NCBI GenBank assembly: GCA_039931775.1
Contig: JBDTRG010000129.1
Coordinates: 1-64,000, forward strand
Direction of reading: 5' to 3'
Origin: CAIWHR01 sp039931775
GTDB taxonomy: Bacteria; Pseudomonadota; Gammaproteobacteria; Burkholderiales; Casimicrobiaceae
Length of the DNA stretch: 64,000 bases
Under the pieces are notes generated by a model. That model worked only from the letters and a program-made list of their open reading frames with translations, made no database searches and had not been told where the DNA came from. Position numbers and translations under genes: made by a program. This document shows, one piece after another, positions 44,174 through 52,421 of this stretch; positions within the stretch are counted from its first letter, which is position 1; each line of letters starts with the position of its first letter.

Positions 44174-44269
44174 CGAAAAGCCTGGCAAACGCGCGCGCAG
44201 CGGATAGAATCCGCGGCAACGCCGTCCAAACGGCGGCCCGACATGGCCAATCGCATGGAGGAGGGGGAA

Positions 44270-44521
44270 ATGCGCGTCGCTCCGATCGTCAAGGCGGTGA
44301 AGCACCTGGAGGCTGGCGAATGGAAGGCCGCCCACGTGCTGGTGCAGAAGGACGGGTCGTCCCTCGGTTGCTGGGCGCACGGCATCGTTCATCTGATCGA
44401 GGGGGACCTCGACAACGCCAAGTACTGGTATCGGCGGGCGCATCGTCCACTGCCGCACGGCAACACCGCAAACGCCGAGATCGCCGCGCTCAAGGCGACG
44501 CTGACGGACGCCACGCAGTGA
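44270..44521 (+). CDS. Small conserved-looking protein of unknown function
   Basis: 83 residues. The start is set at ATG 44270 because GGAGGAGGGGG stands immediately upstream; an in-frame ATG at 44243 has no such site. The chain is compact and helical, with HLEAGEWKAAHVLVQKDGSS, CWAHGIVHLIEGDLDNAKYW and YRRAHRPLPH, reminiscent of a single TPR-like hairpin and of proteins found near sugar-acid genes. No function is assigned. It is followed after 19 bp by a cupin dioxygenase gene. Confidence 0.7.
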   Translation: MRVAPIVKAVKHLEAGEWKAAHVLVQKDGSSLGCWAHGIVHLIEGDLDNAKYWYRRAHRPLPHGNTANAEIAALKATLTDATQ

Positions 44522-44540
44522 GCGCCGCCGGGGGGGAGCG

Positions 44541-45035
44541 ATGAGCGCCTCGGCCGGAATCCGTGCCGCGGGAATTCAACCCGACATCGCGGTGGCGGCC
44601 GTCCCCGACGACGAGCGCGTCTGGGTGCCGCAGGCGAAGGACGTCTGGTTTCGGCCGCTCCTTCTCAACACGGTCAACGGCGGCTGGTGCAACCTGCTGC
44701 GCGTCAGGCGATCGGGCGTGCTGAGCCGGCATCGTCACCCGATGCTCGTCACGGGCTACGTGATCAAGGGACGATGGAGGTACCTCGAGCACGACTGGAT
44801 AGCCGAGGAGGGCAGCTTCGTCTACGAACCGCCGGGAGAGATCCACACGCTGACGGTTCCGGAGGACTGCGCCGAGATGATCACGATGTTCAACATCAGC
44901 GGCGCGATGATCTACCTCGACGAGGCCGGCAACACGATCGGCTACGAAGACGTGTTCACCAAGATCGAGATGTGCCGCCGGCACTACGCGGCCGTCGGGC
45001 TTTCCGCCGATTATCTCGATACGTTCGTCCGCTGA
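44541..45035 (+). CDS. Cupin protein of the 2,4'-dihydroxyacetophenone dioxygenase family
   Basis: 164 residues with GGGGGGAG just before the ATG. The cupin barrel carries VLSRHRHPMLVTGYVIKGRW and EGSFVYEPPGEIHTLTVPED, with His residues placed as in Fe(II) cupins (H-x-H...H). The family includes 2,4'-dihydroxyacetophenone dioxygenase, which cleaves an aryl-carbonyl C-C bond, but many members have unknown substrates. It may take part in degradation of a lignin-type ketone. No other gene of such a pathway is adjacent. Confidence 0.75.
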   Translation: MSASAGIRAAGIQPDIAVAAVPDDERVWVPQAKDVWFRPLLLNTVNGGWCNLLRVRRSGVLSRHRHPMLVTGYVIKGRWRYLEHDWIAEEGSFVYEPPGEIHTLTVPEDCAEMITMFNISGAMIYLDEAGNTIGYEDVFTKIEMCRRHYAAVGLSADYLDTFVR

Positions 45036-45076
45036 CGCCCACCGGCGCGCGTCGACGCGTTCCGTATAATCGACCG

Positions 45077-45457
45077 ATGCTGGGGGGCCTTGTCGCCGTC
45101 GGGGTCGGCGCCGCGTTCGGCGCCTGGTTGCGCTGGGGTTTGTCGACCTGGCTCAATCCGCGCGTTCCCCATTTCCCGCTGGGCACGCTGGCTGCGAACC
45201 TCGTCGGCGGCTATCTGGTCGGCTTTGCCATCGCCTATTTCGCGGCGCGCCAGGAGCTGCCGCCTGAGCTGCGGCTGTTCGCGATCACCGGATTCCTCGG
45301 CGCGCTGACGACCTTTTCGACGTTTTCGGCCGAGGTCACGCAGTTGCTGATGCGCGGCGAATACCTGGCGGGCGGCGGCCTCGCGCTCGCACATTTCGCG
45401 GGCTCGATCGTGCTGACCGTCGCCGGCATCGCGACCTTTCGCGCGCTCGCCGCGTAA
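45077..45457 (+). CDS. crcB: Fluoride exporter CrcB/Fluc
   Basis: 126 residues with four membrane helices. GAAFGAWLRWGLS, LGTLAANLVGGYLVGF and GFLGALTTFSTFSAE are the CrcB signature, including the Asn and the TFSTFS phenylalanine box of the fluoride pore. It is a dual-topology dimeric F- channel in the inner membrane. I searched the 41-bp upstream gap for a fluoride riboswitch and saw none; the gap is too short for a full one. Confidence 0.93.
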   Translation: MLGGLVAVGVGAAFGAWLRWGLSTWLNPRVPHFPLGTLAANLVGGYLVGFAIAYFAARQELPPELRLFAITGFLGALTTFSTFSAEVTQLLMRGEYLAGGGLALAHFAGSIVLTVAGIATFRALAA

Positions 45458-45566
45458 TCCGGCGCGTCGCGGAGGGCGCGATCGATTTTTCGCGTCGCGT
45501 CGCGTAAAGTAGTCGTCCGCGGAACGAAGTCCATCCCGCATTCCCCATCGAAAGCCGAGCGCCATC

Positions 45567-46541
45567 ATGTCCAAAGCGATTCGCATCCACGCCCACGGCG
45601 GCCCCGAAGTCATGCATTTCGAAGACGTGCCGGTAGGCGATCCCGGCGCCGGAGAAGCACGCATTCGGCATACGGCGATCGGCGTCAACTACATCGATAC
45701 GTACCATCGTAGCGGCCTCTACAAGCTTCCGATGCCGAGCGGGCTGGGGATGGAGGCCGCGGGAACCGTCGAAGCCGTCGGGGCGGGCGTCGCGGGCGTC
45801 GCCGCCGGCGATCGCGTCGCCTATTGCAGCGGGCCGCTCGGCGCCTACAGCGAGGTGCGCACGATCCCGGCCGACCGGCTGGTCAAGCTCCCGGACAGTG
45901 TAGCCGACCGCGTCGCCGCCACGATCATGCTGAAGGGGCTCACGACTCAGTATCTGTTTCGCCAGACGTACAAGCTCAAGGCTGGCGACACGATCCTCTT
46001 CCACGCTGCGGCCGGCGGCGTCGGCCTCATCGCGTGCCAATGGGCGCGCGCTCTCGGCGTCACGATGATCGGCACGGTCGGCTCGGACGAGAAGGCGGCG
46101 CTGGCGAAGGCGAACGGGTGCACGCACACGATCGTCTACACGCGCGAGAACTTCGTCGAACGGGTCAAGGCGCTGACGGGAGGGAAAGGCGTGCCGGTGG
46201 TCTATGACGGCGTCGGCAAGGACACGTTTCCCGCGTCGCTCGACTGCCTTTCGCCGCGCGGCATGTGGGTGAGCTACGGCAACGCCTCCGGTGCGATCTC
46301 CGCGTTCGACATCCTGCTGCTGTCGCAGAAGGGATCGCTGTACGCAACGCGGCCGACGCTCGCGACCTACGCGGCCAAGCGTGAGGACCTCGTCGCGATG
46401 GCCGCCGAAATGTTCGAGCTGGTGCGCGACCGCAAGCTCACCAGCGAACCGCGGCAGGTGCTGGCGTTGAAGGATGCGGCGGAGGCGCATCGCGCGCTGC
46501 AGTCGCGTTCGACGACCGGCGCGACGATTCTGGTGCCCTGA
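45567..46541 (+). CDS. NADPH:quinone oxidoreductase (zeta-crystallin-like)
   Basis: 324 residues of the zinc-free medium-chain dehydrogenase type. HAHGGPEVMHFEDVPVG at the start, GVNYIDTYHRSGLY, LGMEAAGTVEAVG, and the nucleotide-binding GDTILFHAAAGGVGLIACQW region match quinone reductase (Qor). It reduces quinones with NADPH and may help in oxidative protection or in aromatic metabolism. It ends 7 bp before the end of the facing nnrD/nnrE gene. Confidence 0.9.
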   Translation: MSKAIRIHAHGGPEVMHFEDVPVGDPGAGEARIRHTAIGVNYIDTYHRSGLYKLPMPSGLGMEAAGTVEAVGAGVAGVAAGDRVAYCSGPLGAYSEVRTIPADRLVKLPDSVADRVAATIMLKGLTTQYLFRQTYKLKAGDTILFHAAAGGVGLIACQWARALGVTMIGTVGSDEKAALAKANGCTHTIVYTRENFVERVKALTGGKGVPVVYDGVGKDTFPASLDCLSPRGMWVSYGNASGAISAFDILLLSQKGSLYATRPTLATYAAKREDLVAMAAEMFELVRDRKLTSEPRQVLALKDAAEAHRALQSRSTTGATILVP

Positions 46542-46548
46542 GAGGCGT

Positions 46549-48078
46549 TCAGCGCGGTTGCCGCGTGGCGGCGTTCAGCAGCGAGCGGGCGACCAGGGCA
46601 AGCTCCGAGGCGGCAAGTCCCAGCGGGCCGCGCCCGTCGCGCACGCACGCGTCGGCCGCGGCGCCGTGCAGGCACACCCCGAGGCGCAACGCGGTCCGGG
46701 CATCGAGACCCTGCGCGAGGAACGCGCCGATGAATCCAGCGAGCACGTCGCCGGTCCCGGCGCTTGCGAGTCCGGGATTGCCGCTGGCGTTGATGTCCCA
46801 CGTTCCATCCGGATAAGCGAGCACGCTGCCGGCGCCTTTGACGACGACCGCCGCGCGGAGCTTCGTCGCAAGCGCCTGCGCGGCGCCGACGCGGTTCGCC
46901 TGAACCGCGGCCGTCGGGATCGCGAGCAGGCGCCCGGCTTCGGCTGGATGCGGCGTGGCGACCGTCGGCGCGCTGCGCGCGGCAATGGCCTTGGCGAGCG
47001 TTCGACTCGTCGCGACCAGATTGAGGGCATCGGCATCGAGCACGAGAGGCGCGGGACTCGCGACGGCTTGCGCCACGTGGCCCTTCGCGGTCGCTTTCGT
47101 ACCAAGCCCCGGACCGCATACCAGCGCATCGGCGCCGGCGTTCAGCACCGTCTTCGCCGTTCGCAGCATCAATTCCGGATGCGCCCAGTCTATCGACGGA
47201 CGCGTCGCGGCGGCGAAGCCGATCCACAATTTCCCGGCGCCCAGATGGAGCGCCGCACGGCCGGCGAGGAGCGGAGCACCGACCATGCCGTCGTCACCGC
47301 CAACGATGCCGAGCGTGCCGAAGGTTCCCTTGTGCACGTTACGCGCGCCGCGCTTCAACACGGTCGGCAAGGCCGCGGCGAGCGCCGCCCAATCGAGCCG
47401 ATGTCCGTTGGCGGTCGCAAGGGCTTCGGGATCGAGGCCGAGGCAATGAACGGTCACGTCACCGCAAAGATCGATGCCGTCCCCCGTCAGCAATCCCGGC
47501 TTCAACGCGATGAATGTAGCGGTGGCATGCGCACGCACGGCGGGTCCAAGCGATGCACCCGTATCGGCGTCAAGTCCGCTCGGAACATCCAGCGCGAGGA
47601 TCGGCTTTGCAGACGCGTTGGCCCATTCGACGAGGCTTGCATATTCGGTGGCGAGCGGCCGCGTGAGACCGATGCCGAAAAGTCCATCGACGATGAGCGA
47701 ACCGTCCCAGCCAGGCGGAAGCTCCGCGACGGGAGCGCCTCCCGCGGCGATCAACGCGCGGTACGCGGTGGCGGCGTCGGCCGGCAGCCTGCCCGGATCG
47801 CCGCGAAAGACGACGATGACGTCGAAGTATGCCTCGCGGAGCCGGCGCGCCACGACGAACGCGTCGCCACCGTTGTTACCGGGACCCGCAAGCACGAGCA
47901 CCGACCCGCCGCACTCGCCGGCCATCGTGCGGGCAACGTCCGCGGCAGCATTGCCGGCGCGCTCCATCAACGGGGCGCCCCGGTTCGCGGCCTCGATGGC
48001 GCGCAGATCAACGCTGCGATAGACGGGAACGAGGTTGGGTCCGGCCATCACGGGCGAATTATAGGCTGCGGTGTCCAT
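46549..48078 (-). CDS. nnr: Bifunctional NAD(P)HX epimerase/dehydratase
   Basis: 509 residues from ATG 48078 (ATG 48048 is also possible; a TATAAT stands just ahead of it). The N-terminal half is the NnrE epimerase (PLMERAGNAAADVAR, GPGNNGGDAFVVARRL). The C-terminal half is the ribokinase-like NnrD dehydratase (HKGTFGTLGIVGGDDGMVGA, PHPAEAGRLL, ASAGTGDVLAGFIGAFLAQG, including the catalytic Asp in GTGD). It repairs hydrated NADH and NADPH with ATP or ADP. It stands alone on its strand. Confidence 0.93.
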   Translation of the reverse strand: MDTAAYNSPVMAGPNLVPVYRSVDLRAIEAANRGAPLMERAGNAAADVARTMAGECGGSVLVLAGPGNNGGDAFVVARRLREAYFDVIVVFRGDPGRLPADAATAYRALIAAGGAPVAELPPGWDGSLIVDGLFGIGLTRPLATEYASLVEWANASAKPILALDVPSGLDADTGASLGPAVRAHATATFIALKPGLLTGDGIDLCGDVTVHCLGLDPEALATANGHRLDWAALAAALPTVLKRGARNVHKGTFGTLGIVGGDDGMVGAPLLAGRAALHLGAGKLWIGFAAATRPSIDWAHPELMLRTAKTVLNAGADALVCGPGLGTKATAKGHVAQAVASPAPLVLDADALNLVATSRTLAKAIAARSAPTVATPHPAEAGRLLAIPTAAVQANRVGAAQALATKLRAAVVVKGAGSVLAYPDGTWDINASGNPGLASAGTGDVLAGFIGAFLAQGLDARTALRLGVCLHGAAADACVRDGRGPLGLAASELALVARSLLNAATRQPR

Positions 48079-48574
48079 GGCGCGGCGGAGGCCCGTTTCG
48101 GCCACGCGCGCCCGGCAGCTACGTGTCGGCCGCTTGCGCCACGACCTTGACTTGCCGCAAACTCCTTGCCGGAATGGGGGCCCACCTTTCGCGCGAGGGC
48201 GGACCCGCGTGACAGGCATTCTCACGTAACAGGAGAGGCTGGCCTAGCAGAGACCGGCAGCGTTTTCGCTTGGCACGTACCCTTAAAATGCCCATCGCCG
48301 ACCTTCCATAAATGCCGTCGCGCCCCAATACTTCCGCTCAATCTGAGGCTGCCGGGATACGGACGGTCGCTGAGTTACTCGACGGCGGTGAGGTCGCTGG
48401 GCAATGCCCACGCAACTTCCTCACCGACGATTTTTACTGCTTCGCCGAGGGCATAGGGTCCGTGGTTCAGATTCTGGTCAAGGATCGACACTTGACGGCC
48501 GTCGGAAATGTGACTTGCGCGACACCGCCGGTGTCAATTTTCCGATCATCGACCGTGCTGCTAGATTTCGCGCC
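48079..48574. other. Intergenic region of about 500 bp between nnr and the CHASE2 cyclase
   Basis: No confident gene. A 88-codon frame on the plus strand (48312-48578) overlaps the cyclase start by 4 bp. It has no recognisable domain (AELLDGGEVAGQ, NFLTDDFYCFAEG) and no ribosome site, so I leave it unannotated; it could be a coupled leader ORF. Base composition becomes visibly less GC-rich here than to the left, and the region marks the left edge of the cyclic-nucleotide/exporter block. Confidence 0.5.
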
Positions 48575-50347
48575 ATGATCCGAGCCGGCGTCGCCATTTT
48601 CATCCTGCTGCTCGCCGCAGGACTCGGTTCGAGTACGTGGCTTCGCCCGCTCGACCGGACACTGCTCGACGCGCAATTCAAGGTGCTGAGGGCGTACGCA
48701 ATGCGCCCCGTGAAGAACGAAGTGGTCATCGTCGGATTTGACGAAGACACTACCCGCGTCCTGCGCGAACCTCTTACGCTGTGGCATCCTCACCTGGGCA
48801 GATTCTTGCAGGCGGCAGCAAGCGGCGGTGCGGCGGCAATCGGCATTGATATCGTGCTGCCCGACCGTAGCTACGAAGATATTGTTCCCGGGTACGACAG
48901 GAAACTGCTGACGGGCATCCTGGTCGCACGCCGCACTTCACCGATCGTATTGGCGCTGACGGTCGATCGCGCTGGCGTAACGCGGCCGATCTATCCAGCA
49001 TTCGTGACTGCCGCTGGAAAGGATGCCACCGGCTACGCGTTGTTGCCGGTTGATGCCGACGGAGTCGTGCGCCGGTTCCACGAGCGGATCGAAGTCCATG
49101 ACGGCGCAGTCTCCACGCTGGTTGGCCAAATGGCGCGACGGTTGGGGCGGCCTGTTGTCATGGAGGGTCTGATCGATTTTACGGCCGGCGCAGCGTTTGA
49201 CTTCATTCCGTTGCAAACCGTGCTTGAATGGCATGACGCCGGCGATGCCGGCAGACTCGAGCGCGCGTTTGGCGGCAAGGCTGTCCTGCTTGGCAGCGTG
49301 CTGAAGTTCGAGGACCGGCTTCCCGCACCGGTCAACCTCGCTGCGTGGGACCCTGCTGCGAAAGATATGCCAGGCGTTCTGCTGCAAGCCCAGGTATTGC
49401 GCAACCTGCTGAACGACGGACTCATCCAGCCTGTCGCAACGTGGATTCCGATCGTCCTGGCGCTCACGGCAGCACTACTCTGGCTGTGGGCGCCAGGACC
49501 CGCCACGGCGCTCGCGTTGTTCGCAACCGCATGGGCTGCATGCATTGCGGCATCCACACTGGCGCTGGCAAAAGGATTCGAACTGCCGGTCGCCAACGTG
49601 ATGCTCATCGCGCTGCTTTCCGTTGGTGGACGGCAGCTGTTTGAAACCGTACTCAGTCTGCGCGAACGGCGCCGGTTACGGCGCGCATTTGGCGGCTCCG
49701 TCAGCCCGGTGGTGATGCGGGAAATTCTTGCGGGCAGGCTGAATCCCGCGCTTGGCGGCACAAAACAGTTCGCATGCATTCTTTTTTCAGACATTCGCGG
49801 TTACACAAGCCGCAGCGAACGCATGAGCCCCGAGCAGACGATCACGTTTCTCAATGGCTACTTCGAGCGGATCGTGCCGATCATTCACGACAACGGCGGC
49901 ACTGTCATAAGTTTCATGGGCGATGGCATCATGGCGGTGTTCGGCGTGCCGCAACCGCTGCCTAATCCCTGCGCCGCCGCGTTTGATGCGACACGCGCGA
50001 TGCTCGCATTCCTGCGGAACCTGAATGTGGAACTTGCACAGAAAGGGGAAATTCCATTGGACATCGGCGTCGGGTTGCACGCTGGCGAAGGAATCGCCGG
50101 ACACATTGGCGCGGCATCGAGGCACGAATACTCGGTCATCGGCGACGTGACCAACGTTGCATCGCGCCTCGAGGGCGTCACCAAGGAAGTGGGCTATCGC
50201 CTCGTTTGCTCGCGCGCCGTCGCCGACCGGCTCGCCCATGGCGCGGACCTGGTGTCGCTGGGGGCACACACCCTCAAGGGGCATTCGGCAATCGAAATTT
50301 TCGGCTACGACCAGATCGTCAAAGCAACAGGGAACTCATTGTCGTGA
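48575..50347 (+). CDS. CHASE2-domain class III nucleotide cyclase
   Basis: 590 residues: an N-terminal helix (1-20), an extracytoplasmic CHASE2 sensor (about 25-285; RTLLDAQFKVLRAYA, AAIGIDIVLPDRSY), three membrane helices (about 290-355) and a cyclase domain (about 395-580). Metal Asp are D406 (CILFSDIRGYT) and D450 (FMGDGIMAVFG); N527 and R531 of VTNVASRLEG are present, as is the base-pocket Asp D524. At the adenine-pairing Lys the protein has S446, so substrate choice (ATP or GTP) is uncertain. It would make a cyclic nucleotide in response to an external signal. The next intact gene and a facing operon encode cyclic-nucleotide-binding domains, a likely set of targets. Confidence 0.9.
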   Translation: MIRAGVAIFILLLAAGLGSSTWLRPLDRTLLDAQFKVLRAYAMRPVKNEVVIVGFDEDTTRVLREPLTLWHPHLGRFLQAAASGGAAAIGIDIVLPDRSYEDIVPGYDRKLLTGILVARRTSPIVLALTVDRAGVTRPIYPAFVTAAGKDATGYALLPVDADGVVRRFHERIEVHDGAVSTLVGQMARRLGRPVVMEGLIDFTAGAAFDFIPLQTVLEWHDAGDAGRLERAFGGKAVLLGSVLKFEDRLPAPVNLAAWDPAAKDMPGVLLQAQVLRNLLNDGLIQPVATWIPIVLALTAALLWLWAPGPATALALFATAWAACIAASTLALAKGFELPVANVMLIALLSVGGRQLFETVLSLRERRRLRRAFGGSVSPVVMREILAGRLNPALGGTKQFACILFSDIRGYTSRSERMSPEQTITFLNGYFERIVPIIHDNGGTVISFMGDGIMAVFGVPQPLPNPCAAAFDATRAMLAFLRNLNVELAQKGEIPLDIGVGLHAGEGIAGHIGAASRHEYSVIGDVTNVASRLEGVTKEVGYRLVCSRAVADRLAHGADLVSLGAHTLKGHSAIEIFGYDQIVKATGNSLS

Positions 50348-50402
50348 TGCGGGTCGGCGTTAAACACCAGCTGCCACGACACGCCGTCAGCAATCTCCAG
50401 AA

Positions 50403-50675
50403 ATGTGCCGGCAACCGACAGTCTCGCAGGCGGCCCGTCGAGGTCGAAGAGCACAAGCCACACGTACCGTCAGACCCGCACCTGCCTCGGTAGCGACACT
50501 CGAAACCAGCCGTTTCGTGATCATTACCGCCTCCGATTTCGAGGCGCGGGTCACCGCGAATCCCGACTTAGCGCTCAATCTTATCAACCAGCTCATTCGG
50601 CGCATGCGCGCGCTGACCGGGAATTTTCGCTCTCTCCCTGCTGGATGGACTACCGCCGCGCTGGATGCTGCCTGA
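50403..50675 (+). pseudogene. Remnant of a cyclic-nucleotide-binding (CRP-like) gene
   Basis: The frame reads ASVATLETSRFVIITASDFEA and NPDLALNLINQLIRRMRALT, which is the second half of a cNMP-binding domain (after the phosphate cassette) with its C-terminal helix. The N-terminal half of the domain and any start are missing; the preceding 50 codons are Arg-rich nonsense. It ends 54 bp before the NDH-2 gene, which has its own complete cNMP-binding domain. Decay of a duplicated domain or gene is the simplest explanation. Confidence 0.55.
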
Positions 50676-50729
50676 AACTGGCAATAGCTGCAAAATAGGA
50701 CCTGATTGGCCGTGGAAGGGAGGATCGCC

Positions 50730-52358
50730 ATGCGCGTCGAGAAAAGTGGCAATAAGAAGCGTGTCGTAATTGTGGGTGGGGGCCATGCCGGCTTTCGGGC
50801 AGCGAAGCGGCTTCTTGATCTGCGCAAGCCATCTGACGATCTTGAAGTCGTCGTCGCCAGCCGCGAAACCTCCGAGGTCTATCACGGCCTGATGCCGCAG
50901 ATTGTGGGAGGCAAGATCCAGGCGCGGAACATCCTCGTTCCTCTGCGCAATTACCTGCCAGGAATAGTCTTTTACAACTACGAGGTCGAAAGCATCGACC
51001 TCGAGAACCGCAAGGTCTACCTCGATCCGGTTGCGGAGCGTGCGAAGATCGAGATTCCGTATGATTACCTCGTGCTCGCGCTCGGCTCGGTCACAGACTT
51101 GTCCCGCTTCCCCGGCCTGCAGGAACACGGACTGCAGACGAAAACAATCGGCGACGTATACCACCTGCACGATCACCTTCTGGAAATGCTGGAACGGGCC
51201 TCGGTGGAGGAAGACGCGACGGAGCGCCAGCGCCTGCTGACCTTCGTCGTTGCCGGTGCCGGCTATGCGGGAATCGAAATCGGTGCGGAAGCGAATGATC
51301 TTTTGCGCTCCGCATCGCGGGCTTATCCAAATATCGGCGCCGAGGAACTTCGGGTTTCGATCGTCTGCAGTACGAACCGGATTCTGCCTCACATGCACGA
51401 CAAACTGGCACAGAGCGCCGCTACGCATTTGGCCAAGCGTGGAGTGGCGCTCCACCTGAATACCAGGCTCCTGAGCGCGAGCGCCGGCGAGGTCATTCTG
51501 TCCAACGGAGAACGCGTCCAGAGCAGGACGATTATCGTCACCGTGGGTATCGCTCCGAATCCGGTGGTCGCGAGTCTCCCGGTCCAAAAGGACGGCGGCC
51601 GAGTCAAGACGGATGAGTTTTGCCGGGTTCCGGGGCTCGACGGTGTTTATGCGGTTGGGGACAACGCCGCGATCCCGCACTACAAGTCGGGCACCCCTTG
51701 CCCGGCAACCTTTCTTTACGCCTTCACGCAGGGTATCCGCGCCGGGGAAAACATCATTGCGGAGTTGCGGGGAAAGCCTCTGCGCCAGTACACATTCCGC
51801 AGCTTCGGCGAAGTCGCCCAGCTTGGAAACACCTTCGGTCTAGTCCAGCTCTTCGGGGTTCCGTTTTCCGGATTCCTCGCTTCCCTGCTGGTAAGGATGG
51901 CATTTTTCGTTGCGGTCCCAAGCTGGCGCTGCCGCCTGGGCCTGATGGCCGACTGGATCTCCGCCATTGCGCTTCCGACCGACCTCACGCAAATGAGACT
52001 TGCCCGCACAGATATGATTGTGCACCTTCGGTTCTCAGCGGGGCAGGAGATTATCCGCCAGGGAGATCCGGGCAGCCGCTTCTACATCGTCAGTACGGGA
52101 AAGGTTGAAGTCGTCCGCCGCACCGAAACACATGAACAGGTCCTCGCCACCCTCGGTCCTGGGGAGTACTTCGGTGAAATCGCGCTGCTCCACGCTTCGG
52201 CGCGAACGGCGACAGTGAGGGCCGTCGAGGATACGACAGTCCTCGGCATAGCCCGCATAGCCTTCAGCGAAGTAGTACACGGCCTCCCGGTGCTGGGGCA
52301 AGCCATGTCGGAAATTCCCCGAAATGCACTCGCCTTTACGGCGCCCGAAGAGTCATGA
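50730..52358 (+). CDS. Type II NADH dehydrogenase fused to a cyclic-nucleotide-binding domain
   Basis: 542 residues from ATG 50730 with GGGAGG at 50717-50722. Residues 1-425 are an NDH-2/FAD pyridine nucleotide oxidoreductase: RVVIVGGGHAGFRAAKRL (11-28), VVAGAGYAGIEIG (173-185) and VYAVGDNAAIPH (307-317). A hydrophobic stretch near 370-415 may contact the membrane. Residues 428-530 are a cNMP-binding domain (FSAGQEIIRQGDPGSRFYIV, LGPGEYFGEIALLHAS, ARTATVRA), with the phosphate-cassette Gly-Glu and Arg in place. The enzyme would oxidise NADH and reduce quinone under allosteric control by a cyclic nucleotide, presumably from the upstream cyclase. The fusion is seen in the sequence; the regulation is inferred. 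Confidence 0.88.
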   Translation: MRVEKSGNKKRVVIVGGGHAGFRAAKRLLDLRKPSDDLEVVVASRETSEVYHGLMPQIVGGKIQARNILVPLRNYLPGIVFYNYEVESIDLENRKVYLDPVAERAKIEIPYDYLVLALGSVTDLSRFPGLQEHGLQTKTIGDVYHLHDHLLEMLERASVEEDATERQRLLTFVVAGAGYAGIEIGAEANDLLRSASRAYPNIGAEELRVSIVCSTNRILPHMHDKLAQSAATHLAKRGVALHLNTRLLSASAGEVILSNGERVQSRTIIVTVGIAPNPVVASLPVQKDGGRVKTDEFCRVPGLDGVYAVGDNAAIPHYKSGTPCPATFLYAFTQGIRAGENIIAELRGKPLRQYTFRSFGEVAQLGNTFGLVQLFGVPFSGFLASLLVRMAFFVAVPSWRCRLGLMADWISAIALPTDLTQMRLARTDMIVHLRFSAGQEIIRQGDPGSRFYIVSTGKVEVVRRTETHEQVLATLGPGEYFGEIALLHASARTATVRAVEDTTVLGIARIAFSEVVHGLPVLGQAMSEIPRNALAFTAPEES

Positions 52359-52421
52359 ACAGCGCGAAATTCGACGACCTCCGACGCAGCGCAACGCAGA
52401 GCCATCCGCGTACTCGCCCAC

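Noticed and set aside
45036..45076. Fluoride riboswitch ahead of crcB
   Set aside because: The gap is 41 bp and does not hold the aptamer core.
45480..45530. GCGTC tandem-like repeats before the quinone oxidoreductase gene
   Set aside because: Only a few imperfect units (CGCGTCGCGTCGCGTAAA); too short to call a repeat element.
48312..48578. 88-codon frame overlapping the CHASE2 cyclase start by 4 bp
   Set aside because: The overlap is suggestive, but there is no domain, ribosome site or coding-like composition.
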